Positions 62,939 to 64,000 of a stretch of 64,000 nucleotides of DNA are shown in pieces (within the stretch, counting starts at the first letter, position 1; every line of letters begins with the position of its first letter). The stretch spans positions 1-64,000 of the forward strand of contig NZ_QUMK01000016.1 of NCBI RefSeq assembly GCF_010907035.1. The letters are read 5' to 3'. The notes beneath the pieces were generated by a model. It searched no databases. It was given only the letters and a program-made list of their open reading frames with translations, and had not been told where the DNA came from. This stretch comes from Rhodopseudomonas sp. BR0M22. Its GTDB lineage: Bacteria; Pseudomonadota; Alphaproteobacteria; Rhizobiales; Xanthobacteraceae. Both the position numbers and the translations under genes were made by a program.

Positions 62939-63178
62939 ATGATCAAAGACGACGACTATGAGCTGGACGACTTCGGCAACCGGGTGCTGATCGGGCTGAC
63001 CGCGAAGGAAACCGCCGAATATTTCCGCCTGGAGGAAATTATCCGGAAGAGCATGCCGCTGCCCGAGGGCGCGCGCAACGAATGGGTCCGCCCCGAACAC
63101 AGCCGCTGGCTCGACCTCTACGAGAAACACGAATCCGCCCGCCGGCCATTTCTCAAGAGCAGCAAGACCATGCATTGA
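62939..63178 (+). CDS. Small acidic hypothetical protein
   Basis: 79 residues from ATG 62939. Begins MIKDDDYELDDFGNRVLIGL, contains LTAKETAEYFRLEEIIRKSM and ends basic (ARRPFLKSSKTMH). No membrane segment or signal. No family recognised, but the ordered amphipathic pattern suggests a real helical protein. It is divergent from the chemoreceptor gene; a shared 193-base region contains a small ccgagc/gctcgg hairpin (62913-62925) just before it. Confidence 0.65.
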   Translation: MIKDDDYELDDFGNRVLIGLTAKETAEYFRLEEIIRKSMPLPEGARNEWVRPEHSRWLDLYEKHESARRPFLKSSKTMH

Positions 63179-63217
63179 GCGGGCCGGCTCGGGCGCAGCA
63201 GGCGCCCGTCGCAGCCG

Positions 63218-64000
63218 TCACCACGCGTAGCGCAATACGCCCTTCCCCGCGTAGCTGCGGGTGACGTCGGAGAACTCGCCTTCGAAGCTGGCGCCGACCG
63301 AGAAGCCGTTCAGCCAGCTCACTTCCGCCGACACCGTGGTCAGCGCCGCATCGCGCGCCGGCCGCGCGCCGTTCACCACGAAGCTGGCGCCCGGCAGCGT
63401 CTGGAACGTGGCGGTGATCGACCGTTCGACGTCGAAATCGTGCGCCCAGCCGGCGCGGCCGCGCAGTGTCAGCAGCGCGCCATCCAGCGCGAACGACTTG
63501 TCGGTCCGCACGCCGAGTTCGCTGCGCGTCGCGGTCACGGTCTTGGCCGCATAGCCGAGCGCGAATACACCGGTCCCGCCCGCCGCCTGCTCGGCATAGG
63601 CCGGCAGATCGAAGGCCGTCACTTGCGCGGCAGCATAGGGTGACACACCGAGACCGCCGATCACCGGGGCGATCCAGCGATGCCCGGCTTCGACCCGCGC
63701 GGAGTAAGCGTTGGCGTTGAAGTTGGCGCGGAGCTGATTGAGGCCGCCGATCGCGACGGTGCGTTCGGTGGTGATGTCCTGCCAGCCATAGGCCGCCGCG
63801 GCGGTCAGGTAGCTTGCGCCGAAGCTGTGACGGACGAAGCCGCCGACCTGGATCAGATCGGAGGTGCCCGAGCCGAGACCGCCGGCGAGGCCGAACTGCG
63901 TGGCGCCGCCGGCCATCGCGAAGCCCGCGACGGTCTGCGGCGACAGCCAGTAATCGGCGCCGGCGGCGATGCCGGCGAGCCGGCTGGTTGCGGTGGCCGA
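63218..64000 (-). CDS. Autotransporter beta-barrel protein, C-terminal part (5' end outside window)
   Basis: 261 codons in frame to the window edge, complete at the C-terminus. The sequence shows alternating amphipathic beta strands rich in Gly/Ala/Tyr (GGFVRHSFGASYLTAAAAYG; SARVEAGHRWIAPVIGGLGV; LTTVSAEVSWLNGFSVGASF) and ends KGVLRYAW, with the terminal aromatic residue required by the BAM machinery. This is the translocator domain of a type Va autotransporter; the passenger domain lies outside. No ATG inside the window is the true start. Confidence 0.88.
   Translation of the reverse strand, partial: SATATSRLAGIAAGADYWLSPQTVAGFAMAGGATQFGLAGGLGSGTSDLIQVGGFVRHSFGASYLTAAAAYGWQDITTERTVAIGGLNQLRANFNANAYSARVEAGHRWIAPVIGGLGVSPYAAAQVTAFDLPAYAEQAAGGTGVFALGYAAKTVTATRSELGVRTDKSFALDGALLTLRGRAGWAHDFDVERSITATFQTLPGASFVVNGARPARDAALTTVSAEVSWLNGFSVGASFEGEFSDVTRSYAGKGVLRYAW

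Overview
The window is high-GC alphaproteobacterial chromosome. The gene content, the Rhizobiales-type order of the division and cell-wall cluster, meso-diaminopimelate-type MurE motifs, several families of short dispersed palindromes and protein lengths all fit the Nitrobacteraceae/Bradyrhizobiaceae, most likely Rhodopseudomonas palustris or a close relative. This is inference from the sequence and remembered families; no database was searched. No tRNA, 5S/16S/23S rRNA, transposase, prophage or CRISPR array was seen.

Layout. 1-5 kb: an AsmA-type membrane protein (truncated by the window edge), a D-lactate dehydrogenase-type flavoprotein, a hotdog thioesterase and a tiny DUF1328 membrane protein. 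5-8.5 kb: a UvrD/PcrA-type helicase carrying an in-frame insertion derived from a palindromic repeat, followed by a HicB-HicA-HicB toxin-antitoxin group. 8.7-12 kb: a YadG/YadH-like ABC exporter, a glycine-zipper secreted protein and an L,D-transpeptidase. 12-21.7 kb: housekeeping and accessory genes (a membrane/spermidine-synthase-like fusion, a PYROXD2-like oxidoreductase, PrmA, aminopeptidase P, a Bcr/CflA-type MFS exporter) plus a helically phased set of DnaA-box-like 9-mers around 16.0 and 16.7 kb.

21.7-50.5 kb is a long minus-strand block. Read in transcription order it is rsmH-ftsL-ftsI-murE-murF-mraY-murD-ftsW-murG-murC-murB, then an interruption (a plus-strand DUF4239 gene and a minus-strand GT87-like gene), then ddl-ftsQ-ftsA-ftsZ-lpxC-bamD-recN-ligA. 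This block makes peptidoglycan precursors (Mur enzymes, MraY, Ddl), builds the divisome (FtsL/I/W/Q/A/Z), and adds outer-membrane biogenesis (LpxC, BamD) and DNA repair (RecN, LigA). Most larger spacers inside it contain dispersed palindromic repeats. A small GIY-YIG nuclease gene between recN and ligA is closely bracketed by such repeats.

51-64 kb: an AmiD-type amidase, an ECF42-type sigma factor with its YCII/DGPF partner, the RNase P RNA gene, and directly after it one AT-rich orphan membrane-protein gene that looks horizontally acquired. Then come an EmrAB-like efflux pair with a divergent TetR regulator and a perfect 21-bp operator palindrome, an extensin-like (M15/LAS-type) lipoprotein, a chemoreceptor, a small hypothetical gene, and the C-terminal barrel of an autotransporter that runs off the window end.

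The observations I find most worth following up are the repeat-bracketed GIY-YIG gene, the repeat insertion inside the helicase core, the rnpB-adjacent AT-rich gene, and the phased DnaA-box-like arrays.
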